Assembly (NCBI GenBank): GCA_021495925.1
Contig: JAKEKT010000003.1
Location: 372,001-436,000 of the forward strand
Length of the DNA: 64,000 nt
Direction: 5' to 3'
Source of the DNA: Diplodia intermedia
Lineage: Eukaryota > Ascomycota > Dothideomycetes > Botryosphaeriales > Botryosphaeriaceae
Both the position numbers and the translations under genes were made by a program. This document shows, in pieces, positions 21,840-33,913 of this stretch (positions within the stretch are counted from its first letter, which is position 1; the number at the start of each line of letters is the position of its first letter). Under the pieces are notes generated by a model, which was not told the origin of the DNA, did not search any database, and saw only the letters and a list, made by a program, of their open reading frames with translations.

Positions 21840-23262
21840 ATGTCGCTCCGCGCCCCCGTTACACGCCTCTCGAAGCGCGCGTCGCCCGCTCACATTTCCA
21901 AATTCACCGCTACGCCGACCTCGTCGCTCTGGCTACGAACCCAACAGGATGTCGCCGGCTCGCAAAGGAACCTCGCAACTGTGCCGCCCGTCACCCAGGA
22001 TGCAACGAGCTCCAAGGGCCCCACGGCCATGGTCTTCATGAACATGGGTGGTCCCTCTACCACCGACGAAGTTGGAGACTTCCTTAGCAGGTTATTCGTG
22101 CGTCTTTCGTATGCAGCCGGTGCGCGCCAGTTGAACTCTACTAACGACATGCTTCCGCCCAGTCCGACGGTGACCTCATCCCCCTTGGCCGCCTTCAGAA
22201 CTACCTCGGGCCCTTCATCTCGAAGCGCCGCACGCCCAAGATCCAGAAGCAGTACGCTGAAATTGGTGGAGGCTCACCCATCCGCAAGTGGTCTGAGTAT
22301 CAGGCCGCGGAGATGTGTAAGATCCTGGACAAGACATCCCCGGCCACCGCTCCGCACAAGCCATACGTCGCCTTCCGCTACGCAGATCCCTTGACTGAGG
22401 AAATGTACAACCGGCTGTTTGAAGACGGCTTTGGAAAGGGCCGGGGCGGTCGTGCTGTTGCTTTTACCCAGTATCCGCAGTACTCGTGTAGTACCACCGG
22501 CTCCTCGCTGAATGAGCTGTGGAAGTGGCGGAGTAGACTGGAAGGCAGAAGAGCTGGCGATGGCGAGAACGAGCCTGCTGGCTCCATCACATGGAGTGTC
22601 ATTGATCGCTGGCCGGTGCACCCCGGACTTGTGGAGGCATTCGCTCAGAACATCGAAGCTGGACTGAAGGAGTTCCCAGAGGAGATCAGGGACAAGGTCA
22701 TTATCCTCTTCTCGGCGCATAGCTTGCCAATGAGCGTCGTCAACAGGGGTGAGTTCATGCCAGGGCGCTGGGGGTGCTGCGCACATTGCTAACGTTTAAA
22801 TTCACAGGCGACCCGTACCCGGCCGAAGTTGCTGCAACCGTCTATGCGGTCATGCAGCGTCTTGGAATGAAGAACTCTTATCGTCTGGTCTGGCAGTCTC
22901 AGGTCGGTCCGTCAGCATGGCTCGGCGCTCAGACGTCAGACACCGTCTCGAACTACATCAAGAAGGGACAGAAGGATATGCTGTTGGTGCCAATTGCATT
23001 CACGTCGGACCACATCGAGACGCTGTTCGAGCTGGACAAGGAAATCATCCATGACGCAACCGAGGAGGGTGGTAATGTCAAGAGGGCAGAGAGCTTGAAC
23101 GGCTCGCCAGTATTCATCAAGGCTTTGGCGGACATTGCTAAGGCGCATTTGGAGAGCGGCCAGGCATGCAGTCAGCAGATGGGCCTGAGATGCCCCGACT
23201 GCACCAGCGAGCGCTGCGCCGAGAGCAAGCGTTTCTTCGCAGGCATGCAGGAAAGATTATAG
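21840..23262 (+). CDS. HEM15: Ferrochelatase, mitochondrial
   Basis: Exons 21840-22097, 22163-22748 and 22808-23262 (introns 65 and 59 nt, both with CTAAC branch sites); 432 aa. It inserts Fe2+ into protoporphyrin IX, the last step of haem synthesis, on the matrix face of the inner mitochondrial membrane. The N-terminus (MSLRAPVTRLSKRASPAHIS) is a typical presequence. Motifs: MVFMNMGGPST, FTQYPQYSCSTTGSS, WPVHPGLVEAF, the signature FSAHSLPMSVVNRGDPYP with the catalytic His, and VPIAFTSDHIETLFELD. The C-terminus carries C-x2-C-x4-C (RCPDCTSERCAES), which with the Cys in QYSC supplies the four [2Fe-2S] ligands of the animal and fission-yeast type; budding yeast lacks them. The upstream TTG at 21810 is not used, since the ATG has a good context (ACCATGTC). 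Confidence 0.95.
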
Positions 23263-24408
23263 ATTCATGAGCGTGCTTCCATGCCAGTTTTGTTCAGATA
23301 AAATCAAAATAGGCGAAGTGGTAGGGCTGGGGCCGGAATGATACCTGGGGCGTCTGACCGGCATGGCGTTCTCTCGCATCCTCTGTAACAATAGTACTCG
23401 AAGCTTTTCAGCTGCTCAAAATAGGCGCGCACGAGCGTAAGATTCCAACGGCGTACAAGTCAACTTGCTCAGGTATACGAGGCTTGTCAGAGGCTGGGTC
23501 CGCGGCGTCCGAAGCACAGACGAAGTTGCTGAAGCTTCGCAATGGTGAGCAAGCCAGCGACGCCCACGCAGCGGAATCGCGTTGGATCAGGGCGGTGCAC
23601 GGGCGAATCAGAGCAGTCAACCAGGTGATCAAAAGCCATCGCCAACATGTGGAGCCGAATGCCAGTCCGAAAGCGTCGGCCTCGCAATGCGTGCTCGACA
23701 GAAGATCGTGCCGTTTTCTTCCAGAGTCGCATGTTTGTTGAACGAGTAACGCTCTGGGCCAGTCGAGACTTTTTGGCGTGTAGACTCTGCGACGCAGCGG
23801 GGCCGCTTTGCTGTCATGAAGCTGGTGGGATGGAGCGGGCGGAGCACCTGCAGTGTTTGGGACTAGGCCCGGGAAGGCATCGACGTCACGACTCGGGGGG
23901 TCCATGCCAACTCATAACGCCGGGGGCTTCGGGGAACAGCTTTGCCGACACCAGAAACGCATTATCAATCCGGAAATCACCTTGGCGTCATACATCGCCG
24001 CTGCGCGAGCCGGGAAGCATGATGATACCCTCTTCCCGCTCCCCATACTTCGCGGCCCGCTACCGCGCCAGCACTCATTCGTTCCCCGGCTCGTGAGAGA
24101 CTGAGCTTCCATCGCATCACCCGCACCTCTCGCGCCCCATTTCAGCACCACTCTTGCCCAGCCCGCCAATCTTCGCGCGTCTGGCCCTGCCGCTCCACAA
24201 GGTACACGCAACTCCAGATAGCCAAATGAGAGACATGGTTGCGCTTATTTGATCCGCCTGCCCACATTCCGCGCGCCACCTGTGTACTCCCCCAGCTCAG
24301 CTGCCGCCTGCTGCTCGCCCGTCCCCTTGCGCAGCCCTCTGGGAGCTTCCGCGACAGCCCTCGCAACCTCCGTTCGAAATTCCAAGAAACGACCGGCACC
24401 CCGTGCTC
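23263..24408. other. Intergenic, leader of MFS gene
   Basis: About 1.1 kb. Minus-strand ORF 23408-23905 and plus-strand ORF 23647-24096 show no motif and overlap one another. The sequence from about 24110 to 24408 is C-rich and probably the 5' leader of the transporter gene. Confidence 0.5.
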
Positions 24409-26215
24409 ATGGAGAACAACGCCGTCTATGCGCCCGACAATGGGCCTGAGCTGACGGGTCCGATAAGGAAAGTGGATAGGGAGCATGCTGGAGAAGACCG
24501 GATGCTAGTCGAGGTGGGAGGCGTGGACTCTGGACTCCGCTATCGACGCGCCGAGGAGACTCCCCTGCTCGGCGACGACAACGGTGGTAGTAGGAGGAGC
24601 AGCGGAAGCAATAGTCCTTCCGCGTACGAGGATTTCTCTGCGATTCCTTGGTATAAGCGGCCATCGGTCAGTGATTTGCGCGTGCCGTTTGTTCCAGAAC
24701 GAGTACTAACACCCATCAGATCTACTGGATGCTGCCCATGTTCTTCTTGACAGCAATCGCGAATGCGGGGCTTATCGTACCCAAGATGAACCTCATCATC
24801 ACGCTGCTCTGCCGCGAGTACTTCTCCGACAAGGCCGTGCAGGACCCAACCTTTACCTTTCTCCCGGTAGTCTTTGGAGACGAGAATCCGCAGTGTCGCA
24901 GCGCCGAGGTCTCGGCCTACGTTGCTGAATTCACCCTGATAGGTAACCTGCTCGGGGGCATCCTCTGCGCCATCACTTCCCCGAAGCTTGGTGCGCTCTC
25001 GGACCGATATGGCCGTTTGCGTATCATCATCATTACAAGCATCGGCATGTTGCTTGGCGAGGTCATCGTCTTGTGCGCCGCTTCCTACCCTGATACGATC
25101 CCGGTGGGCTGGATCCTCGTGGCGTACGGCCTCGAGGGCTTGTTCGGCTCCTTCATTGCCGCCATGGCCATCGCCAATTCGTATGCTACCGACTGCATCC
25201 CAATCGACCGGCGCAACGTCGTCTTTGGATATTTCCACGCCGCGCTCTTCACCGGCATCGCCCTCGGCCCCATCTTGTCGGCCTACATCATCGAGGCTCT
25301 CGGCTCCATCGTGTCCATCTTCTACATCGCAGCCGGCGTGCATGTTGTCTTCATCCTGTTCGCCGGCCTGGTCATCCCGGAGTCCCTCACGAAGGACCGG
25401 CAGATGGCGGCGCGGGAGAAGCACGCCCTCGAGCGGGCCGCCCGCGCGCCCTCGGCCGACTGGATCAACCGCATCCGCCACCTCAACCTGCTCGAGCCGC
25501 TCAAAATCCTGTACCCGACCGGCGAGGGCAGCAGCCCGGCGGTGCGCCGCAACCTGCTGGTGCTGGCCGGCGTCGACACGACCGTCTTCGGCGTGCACAT
25601 GGGCGCCATGACGGTCGTCATCATCTACACCAACTACCAGTTCGGCTGGACGACGGTCGAGACCAGCCGGCTCGTGTCGCTCGTCAGCGGCAGCCGCGTC
25701 TTCTGCCTGCTCGTCCTGCTGCCCATCATCACCCGCCTATTCAAGGGCCGCCGCCGCAGCAGCAGCAGCAGCCGCCGCCCCGGGCCCGGGCCCGACCACG
25801 CGAAGCCCAGCGGCGCGGAGCCCTTCGACCTGGCCCTCATCCGCTTCGCCATCGCGCTCGACACGCTGGGCTACCTCGGCTACACGCTGGCGGCGTCGGG
25901 CGGGCCGTTCATGGCGGCGGGCGCGATCGCCGCCGCGGGCGGCATGGGCTCGCCCACGCTGCAGAGCACCCTCACCAAGCACGTGCCCGCGGACCGCACC
26001 GGGCAGCTGCTCGGCGCCATGGGGCTGCTGCACGCGCTGGCGCGCGTCGTCGCGCCCACCGTCTTCAACGCCCTCTACGCCGCCACCGTCGGCCGCTTCA
26101 CCCAGCTCGTCTTCGTCTGCCTCACGAGCCTGTTCGGCCTCGCGTTTGTGGCGGCCTGGTTCGTCAGGCCCGGCGTCGGGCTGGAGGAGAGGTCGGCCGA
26201 GGAGCTGGCGGCTGA

Positions 26216-26247
<32 letters not shown>

Positions 26248-26261
26248 ACGAGGGGGTTTAG
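24409..26261 (+). CDS. Major facilitator superfamily transporter
   Basis: Exons 24409-24666 and 24720-26261, with one 53-nt intron (GTCAGT donor, perfect TACTAAC branch); 599 aa. After a hydrophilic N-tail with a Ser/Gly-rich stretch, the first helix is YWMLPMFFLTAIANAGLIVP. MFS motif A appears as GALSDRYGRLRI between helices 2 and 3, followed by helix-like segments up to VVIIYTNYQFGW and six more to AFVAAWFVRP. This looks like the tetracycline-resistance/DHA1 branch, many members of which are vacuolar or plasma-membrane proton antiporters. The substrate cannot be told. Odd points: a Ser/Arg/Pro-rich cytoplasmic loop at 25745-25800 and a C-terminal poly-Ala run coded by GCT/GCC repeats near 26210-26240. 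Confidence 0.88.
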
Positions 26262-28214
26262 GGAGGGAGGAGGGTCTTTTTTTTTTTTCCTTTTTTGTTG
26301 TGAATATGGGTGGTGAGCGTTGTATAGTCGTTTAGGAGCTGCTGTCTGGTACTCTTGTTATTTATTTTCCTTCTGAGTTTGGATTGGATAGACGTCATGC
26401 CGGAAAGACAAAAAGAGGAGGATCCCTTTTTTTTTTCTCCCCTCTCATTCAAAGTAGACTATGATGGGAAACGACCGCGCACGAAAGGCAAAGCGAAGTA
26501 TGTATGGAAACGAGCATTTCATGTCCTTTTTTCATAGCAAGGTTTTTTTTCTTTCGTCGAAGGCGGGGGGTGGGAGTGGGTCGGCTTACTTTTGTTGATC
26601 TTCTCTGACCGGTGCTTTGTGCGCGCGCGCGGCCTCGGTGCTGCCTGGTGGTGGGAGGGGTTCGTTCGCCTATTTTATGACTGGTTCGATGCGACGGTGA
26701 CCTGGATTGGGTTTTGGTTGGTTCCAATGGTGGGCAAGGCTACCGTTTGGTGAGTGGTCGGTCGGTCGGGAATTGGGGGGTGGGTTCAGCGAGTGGGGTT
26801 TCACGGTACAAGCGCACACTTTCCCCTACTCTTCGTGCGTCGTCTGCTTTTTCTTTTCTTTTTCCTTTTCTTCGCCCTCCCTTGGTGGTTTTCTGGCTTC
26901 AAGGCCGTCCTGCTTCATGTATGGAAATCACGACACATAAGCCACAGACTCACAGAAATGAGCGAGCGGGTTGGAACGCCAAAATTTGAGCGCTTTTTTT
27001 GTCGTTTCTGTGGCACGTAGCAAACGTTCTCTCTCGTCTTCTCGCCGATCACGTTGTCGTTTGGTAGGCCCGTATGATTGGTTGGTTTGCCCCCCCTTCC
27101 CCCTCCCTCCTTCATCAATACAGTGTCTTCCTCGAATCAAGCAGATCCATGGTCATGGAACCAGGTGGTGCTTTCTCATCGGCTGCTCCTGAGATCGCCT
27201 CGGGACGGAAGTGAAGTAAGTGAGCGCGCGATGGTTGTTTGCTCACTGAAACTGAATCGATGCGACAGCAGGCTTCCGTGACCAATTCGCAGCGTACGCC
27301 ACACTGTATATTTTTGGGAAAAGGGCTGTGGGTTATGCGGGAGTGGGGTGCTGCTCGAGGCGTGGGCACAACGGTTGGGCTTTTGTTGAGTGTGGGAGGG
27401 GAGACGATTGGGGGGCTTGTTACCGTGCGACCGGGGCTGCGGATCTGGGGGCGTACCCTTTTGCACCGTTACCTCGGGAGGAATCGGAGACGCGGGAGAA
27501 AGGAAAGGCGTTTATAATGGGAGGACGTACCGCGTCCTCTGTGTTGCTTCAAGTGACGCAGTAGTACTTTCACACGATTTGATCGAGCAGCATCATGATT
27601 GGAGGTTTGTTTGATTGCGTTCAGTTACACAAGGTAAGTGACTGGAATGGAATGAAGGAACACCGGTCGATGTGGCAAAGCCTTCTCTGTCCGTATACGG
27701 AAACATGCTCATCTACTCTAGGTATGATGGATGATACACGCGAAAGAAGCTATGCAGTGGATATGAAATATTCCATCGGATGCTGTCGAGTCCTACTACA
27801 CAAACGCCGCTCAAATACAAAACAAAGCAAAGTCAAAGGGACGAAAAACGGATTACATCAAACGCCGACAACAAGGCTCATAGGGATGTTTGTGGTAAGG
27901 AAAGGAAGTCGGGTGGTAGTTGTTGTCGCGCAAGAAGTAAGATGGGGCCCAAAGGTGGCTTGATCCTGCTTATTCATCCCCGGGTCCACGACTGCGAGAG
28001 GCGACGCGATCTGTTCGGGATACTAGATCGCTCGTGTCTCTCCGTCTCGTTGTTCGTCTCGTTGTATCGTCAAGGTCATCGAGCTCCCTCGTCGTCATCT
28101 TCTATCGGGTCATGGTCAGTATCGCTTATCACTTGAAGTTCCTACAGGATGGAAGAGAAGAGGCGGAATGGAAAGGAAGCATACCTCAAGAACGCAAGCA
28201 GTCTCGGTGTCCAT
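26262..28214. other. Intergenic with long low-complexity 3' flanks
   Basis: About 2 kb of T-rich and G-rich homopolymer-like stretches downstream of the transporter. No gene. An intron-like segment ending in a CTGTAG acceptor at about 28147-28188 (minus strand) is discussed with the small gene upstream of it. Confidence 0.5.
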
Positions 28215-28535
28215 TTAGCTCCTCCAGCTACCGCCGCCACGGCCCCTGGTGCCGAGCCTGAACAGAGCCCTCGCACTTCCGATCCAGCCATGCTGACCGG
28301 GGCGGCCAAGCTGGCTACCGGCAGCGGCACCAGCGACAGCAGCAGTACCAGCACCGACTTGAGCCGCGTTGGTGTGAAGAGCACGCTGCTCAGCCCGAGC
28401 CTGAGCCTTCGCTGCGCGGCGGGGGAACATCATGGGGCCGAAGTAGCGGCAGGGGAGGTAGGTGGCGACGCCGAAGGCAGCGGTGTTGAGGCCGAGGGCC
28501 ATCATCTCCGAAGAGGCCTGAAGTGCGAAACGCAT
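28215..28535 (-). CDS. Small hypothetical protein, Ala/Gly-rich (106 aa)
   Basis: Unrecognised. The ATG at 28535 has a good context (CCATCATGCG). Codons in the first 60 residues are strongly GC3-biased in the way of real genes here (Leu CTC, Ala GCC, Thr ACC, Phe TTC), unlike the surrounding 7 kb. The protein has a hydrophobic patch (MMALGLNTAAFGVATYLPC) followed by a basic segment (MFPRRAAKAQARAEQRALH) and an Ala/Gly-rich tail. An alternative model splices a 40-nt intron near 28290 and a second intron (GTATGC...CTGTAG) at about 28147-28188, replacing the last 26 residues with a tail that includes KWTPRLLAFLRNFK. The reading frame stays open either way, so the 3' structure is unsettled. Confidence 0.45.
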   Translation of the reverse strand: MRFALQASSEMMALGLNTAAFGVATYLPCRYFGPMMFPRRAAKAQARAEQRALHTNAAQVGAGTAAVAGAAAGSQLGRPGQHGWIGSARALFRLGTRGRGGGSWRS

Positions 28536-31500
28536 GATGGATGGAGTTGGTGTTGTTGTTTGAGTGGAGAGTGGTGGTGCTTGACCAGGAGGAGAGCCTG
28601 CTGCCGTGGAACGGTCGGGTCAGGCTTAAGAGGGGCAAGAGCGGGTGATATGAGCCACTCAAGCGGAAAGTACTAGGTACTTGGAGGGTAGTGCAACAGA
28701 GGTAAGACTGATGAGAGGATGAAGAGGGTGGAGGAGGACAAAGGCAGCAAGATGTGGGAGATTGGTAGGTGTCACTTGGTCTTCCCCTCCCTTCCCTCCC
28801 TCTTATAAGGATGGCTAAAGCAGCCAGCCCCGGGCTTACCGGCACAGGTACGTACTTCGACTTCTGCGACACGACATTGGATGGATGCGTAGCTGAGTAG
28901 CCCAAGGAGCCAACCACCAACCCAGACGACCTAGTTCCGGTAGTGTGGCAGTGGCGTGAACCACCAAGCAGCATGCCCACGCCCGGTCATGTCACGAGGG
29001 CCTGATGTGAGTGGTCCAAAGGCGCACTGCCTGGCTTTCCCCGCATTTGTGGTCGCGCGTCCCCGCTTTCCAGCCGTCTGGGGCCGCCCGCAGCCCCCTG
29101 CCGGCCGGCCACAAAGGGAAGGCCGGCGCGTGGCGATTGGCTGACCAGCTGCTGATCCGAGTCTACTGTGACACCCACCTCCCTGCTGGAAGGCCTGGGC
29201 TTGCGCACACCAATCTGCGAGAGCGAGCGATGCGGTGGTCGTCGTTCGTGTTCCGTCAGGGATCGTTTGGGATCCTGGCAAACCGCTGCTTTAACGGTCG
29301 CGTCGTGATTGGGCAGCATCCATGCACAGCTGTCCCTGATTGGTTCTTTTCCGACGCGAGTACTGCAGCATGCTTGCGGACGGCCTTCCTAATGGTGGTG
29401 TGACCGGTAGATGCGGAAACGCGATGCCGTGCTCGGTGTAACACATATAGCCTCGAAGTGCTGCCGGCGTCATCAGGGTCGCGCGCTGGTGGTGTGCTCT
29501 TCGAATGACCGTAGGTGACGCCCTTTCCTCGCTCTTCTCTGGTATTTTCGTAGTCCCTTGCATCTCAGCGATGTGGCAGTACTTAACAGACAGCGTGCCC
29601 ACGATCCGTGAGTCACTTCCCTCGACGGAGCCTGGCGGCACTCGTGTCGGCCCAACTGCCTTGCACATCCGGCCGTTTTAGCAAGTAGTCTCCCCGCTCC
29701 GGCGAATCGCACGGAGGCGATAGCACAGGTCACTGCCATGCAAAGCGCCGAGTAAACACCCGGAGATTAGGCCGTCGCCGTCGTGGTTACGTGGCGTGAG
29801 CCACACTTGATCGTCTGGAGTCCAGTCTGGAGCGAACGCTTTCGGGTGACGTGTGAGGGGTAAAACTGGACCGTGATCATCTGGCTTACCAGCCTCTACT
29901 ACGTATGCGATGAGATTTGAGTTGAGATTTCTCATTCTCCAAGGTGTTTGACCATCGCATTGCCTGCCGGGCACTCGGTACCGAGGCGGTCGCTTCATTC
30001 GGGGTTACGACGCTGTGGTTTTCTGTCGAGCCTGTTGTGACTGGTCCCTTAGTCGTTTTCGGCTTTCTGGCGGTGCTGAGAACGGAATGCGAGGCTGAGG
30101 CGGCGGCGGCATGCACGTGATGACGTCGGTGCGTGCCTCGTTGTCTATTGAAAATCCATGGTAGCGATCACGAAATAGCTTACCATTGAACGCTAGTAGC
30201 CAGCACCTTTGGCGAATCAGCCAACGGCCAAGAGGCAACTCGGCCTATACTGGTAAAGGACGGTCCAGTGTTCGGAATGGGTGCGAAGCGTTCACTTGGC
30301 AGTGAATGGACAATAATCCGGGGGTTGCCGAATCAAAGCTCACCAGAAACACGAAAGCGTATTCTGGAGTCTCGAACATATGCAGGAACGTCCTTGAGCC
30401 TCATGCTACGTGATTTCCGATCTCTCGGTATGCCAACGGGGGAGATGTGTAGTCGACGGGTCTCGGTGCTTCTGCGGCAAAGCCTAAGGCACTTTTTGCC
30501 TGAGGCACCAAGTGGCTTACGTTTTCAGCACTCACCTCCACGCACTCGAGCCCTACAAGTCTGACGACGTCACTGCACTGGCCTCGATTGAATAGAAACT
30601 CCTCTCACCTCATCTTGCTCCTTGCGTGCTCACTCGATCCCGTTGTTGTGCCGTCATGCATCCAAAGAGAGGGTTGCGATGACATAGTCTTTTGCCTATG
30701 CGGACCGTTGCTCCGTGGGCCCTTCGTCCCACCGTCGTCTTTTCCTTCTGTTCTGTTCTTTTGATGCGGTGAGATGTGTCATTTCGAGGCCATCGCGGAT
30801 CGTTGTCTAACGGTCGGGCAAGGTTGTTGGAGGCCGCCCGTCGGTCAGCGCCATCAACTTCCGATATTGAGGCACAACGGCCATGTTGTTATGGGCACGC
30901 CGCCCGTGCCGCTCTCGCTTACTTGCCGCGCGCATACAGATCTCATGTTCCAGGTGTTGGGGAAGGGGCGGCCTCCGTCATGCAGGCATCGCGTGGGATC
31001 TTCCATGGGGTTCTCGGTTGCCTCGTTTTGCTGCCTGACGCATGGCTGCGGGACTACACCGGGGTTGGTGGCACGGCGTGAGACAACAGTTGGCCGACGC
31101 GGCGGCCAAACACTGGAAAAGCAAGCGTACGGAGCCATCAATTACCCCATCTGTGTCAGTTGCGGCGTTCACGATGGCTGCCTTGTGGGGACTGCGAGCA
31201 GATTGTGCCGCATAGATCGCAGAGGCGCAGCTTGGGGGCCAAGAAGGATGCAAACCCCCACTGAACATCCGGCAAGGCAGACCGAGGTGTACGAGGACCA
31301 GCGATTGTGAAAACGAAGAGCCTACTGATCCTTCGACGCGTGCGTGTGCGTGTGCGTGTACGTGTGCGTGTCCGGGCGCCGGGCGAGGGCGAGGGCGAAG
31401 GCGACGCGCTGGCACGGGAAGGCGCGGGCAGCCAGTGATGGAAGGCACGACGTGGGTGCCGGCTTTCCCGGAAGGTCGCTAGGTGGGAGCTCGTGCGACG

Positions 31501-33518
31501 GTTTCACCCACGCAGGGCGAGAGCCGCCATACTACGCCCCGTTATAAAGGAGCTCGCCGTTCCGTCTGCACTTCTCCGGCCTCCTCGCATTTCTCCCTGC
31601 TTTGAGCCACGGCACTGACGCCCCACCAAGCGCCGCAACGCGTTTGCCTTGTTGCCCTTGCAACTGACGAGCTCCGCGTGCCGCGAGCAGCGCGTGCGCA
31701 TGAGGCACGAGAGCCGGCCAGCACAGCACTTACGTGCCCCGGAATATGCCTGAATGCAGCAGTCCTTCGTCAGGATATCGCTCCCTGCGCCCTCGACTGA
31801 AGGCAGCTTATCGCCTGCCTTTTGTCTCGAGCTTCATTCGCTCCAGCCCTGCCCTTCGGCCTGCATTCGTCGCCCTGCTTTTGCACGCCTGTTTCACTGT
31901 TGGCCTTTGAATGTCTCCTGCTCACTGATCTGTCTTCCCCTCGTTACCACGCTCACGGTCCCTGGCCTGCAACTGCTGCTGCTGCTGCCGCTTTGATTCG
32001 CCCTCCGTTGCTGGCATTTTAAGGCAAACGTTCTGGTCCGCACGTTCGGCTCCAAATCTCCGTTCGCCAACCGTCCGCATCCCACCATCATTTTTGCCTT
32101 CTTTTGCTCTCATCATCGCTTGCAAACAAACCCCAGCCTCGCGACGCTCGCTTGTCCCAGTTTCGTTGCTCGGCGAATTGTAGGGTGCCGTCTAAGCCAA
32201 GATATTTCTGTTGTGGCCAGCCACATGTTATCTCATCGGCTTCTTATTCATTGCCTACCAATGAGATGGCGGAAGATCGGCACGGTTCCAATCACCATCC
32301 TTACGGCCTATCACCTCCATTACGGGCTGTGGTGTGGTCACCCGCTCTTGCCTAGTTCCACTGCATTGCTCCGTCTACTTTTCAGGCAGCCTCAGGGCGC
32401 CGTGGTGCCACTTCCACCACGGAAAGAGCCGTTTCTTCCATAAATGCTTCACCATCGGGCTCGGACTCCGATGTACCGAGTGGACACAGCAGACTCAACC
32501 GGCCGTCTCCCAACCACGCACACACACGCACTTCTTGCCTTATTTTCGAACCGTTTGCCTTGCCAGAGAAAATATGACAGGCAGAAAGCCAAGGCTGATG
32601 AGACATGAGGAGCCATGCCGTCACTCCATGGCCACGTCTCGTCCTCCCCACTCACCTACCCCCAAACCCCGCTATTCTTCGCCTACCGTTGGACAAAGTG
32701 GAAGGGAGGAATATACCGTGATTGGGTCCTGTGACGCACAAGCTGCCCCTCCCTTTCTCCGGGCATCGGCTGACGATCACTGTTGAGCTTCTCAAAAGAT
32801 ACCCATTCTGCATCGTGCCAAACACGGCATTCAAGCTGCAGTTTCCCACCAAAGCCTTGGGTGTAGGAAGGGTGGTGCAGATCCATGGTCAGGTGGTTGG
32901 GTAGATGGCATGCTGTACTCGTTGCCTGCTTTTTCCCTGCCATTACTCCTCCTGCTTCTGACAATCTCGTGCTGTCTCCTGATTATGCGCCTCCTTTGAT
33001 GACGGGTAAGACGCATAAATTAACGCATTACCATGTTTGTCATCCACAAAAGAAATTCAAGACTTTAAACGTTCTACTGGCCAGGATGTCGTGTGGCTGT
33101 CCATGGTATAGTCGTGCAAGCTGCCGTAAGACATTCATTTGCTACAACGACACACAAAAAAATGCTAGAATACATCCCATACTTCGACTCTCTACTGCCG
33201 GGTATCGACACCCGTCTCTTCCCGTCCCCCCTTCCTTTGTCCGACCCGGGAAAGGATTTTGGCCCCAGCATTGCTTGTGTTGTGAGCCAATTGTTCGCCC
33301 GGAGCACGCTCCGACAAAAAGGAAAGCAGAGAAAAAGGCAAACTATAATCCACTGTGCTTCCCGCATGAAGTGAGGAGTAAACAAACCGCAAGGTGTCTC
33401 AAGCCGATTGCATCTAGCTGTTGCTGGATGCGCTTTGCTGCTTGCTGCGGGCTGCCTGAGGTCCTCGTCCGGTGCCTAAAGTTCGCCTTTTTTGTTACTG
33501 TACGACGGAGTTCCCGTA
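28536..33518. other. Long gene-poor region
   Basis: About 5 kb without a supportable protein gene, although base composition is moderate and not AT-rich. It contains a GTGCGT microsatellite (31340-31371), a GGGCGA run beside it, and a strongly C/T-rich stretch from about 31755 to 32560 resembling a long transcribed leader. The ORFs of 150-245 codons here (30774-31310, 32885-33616) have Cys/Arg/His-rich translations with no motif. Confidence 0.5.
31340..31403. repeat. GTGCGT microsatellite and adjacent GGGCGA repeat
   Basis: About five imperfect GTGTGC/GTGCGT hexamers followed within 10 nt by GGGCGA hexamers. Alternating purine-pyrimidine sequence of this kind can adopt Z-DNA; no function is claimed. 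Confidence 0.65.
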
Positions 33519-33913
33519 ATGGGCTTCCTTTTTCTTTTCCCTTGCGAACTGCTCCCAGCCGATCTTCCGGGTACGTCCGCATGCATTGCCCTGTCTTGTC
33601 GTTCTGGAACATCTAGATTGTTCTTCAATCATTTATAATTTTCAGGCAACATATCTCAAACCGCGGGTGGTCCAATGGGCTCCGAGTGTGAGACTACTAC
33701 TAGTGCGGATCGGGTAGCATCACCAACACCCGCGCACGTCCGCAACACAAGGTAAGCGGATCGATCATGTGGAAAGAAGGAATGAGGTTGGGAACGAGTG
33801 TTTGGTTTTCCTGCTGTTGGAGGATTCTTGCTCATCTGACAAACATAAATGTTAGCCGCGATTGCCGCGACGACCGCCCTGCTGCAGGAGCAGAAGGATC
33901 GGAGCTTGTTTGA
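33519..33913 (+). CDS. Possible small three-exon gene (71 aa), weak candidate
   Basis: Exons 33519-33570, 33646-33751 and 33856-33913 sum to 216 nt (72 codons). Donors are GTACGT and GTAAGC and acceptors TTTTCAG and GTTAG, with a CTGAC branch site before the second acceptor. The translation begins MGFLFLFPCELLPADLPG and ends DDRPAAGAEGSELV. No family recognised, no cleavable signal peptide, and coding bias is weak. It is listed because phase agrees at both junctions in a region otherwise empty of genes; chance agreement is quite possible. Confidence 0.2.

Noticed and set aside
30774..31310. 178-codon ORF
   Set aside because: No motif, overlapping frames of similar length on both strands, weak codon bias.
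32885..33616. 243-codon ORF in the gene-poor region
   Set aside because: Cys/Arg/His-rich, uneven translation without motif; codon use unlike genes in the window.
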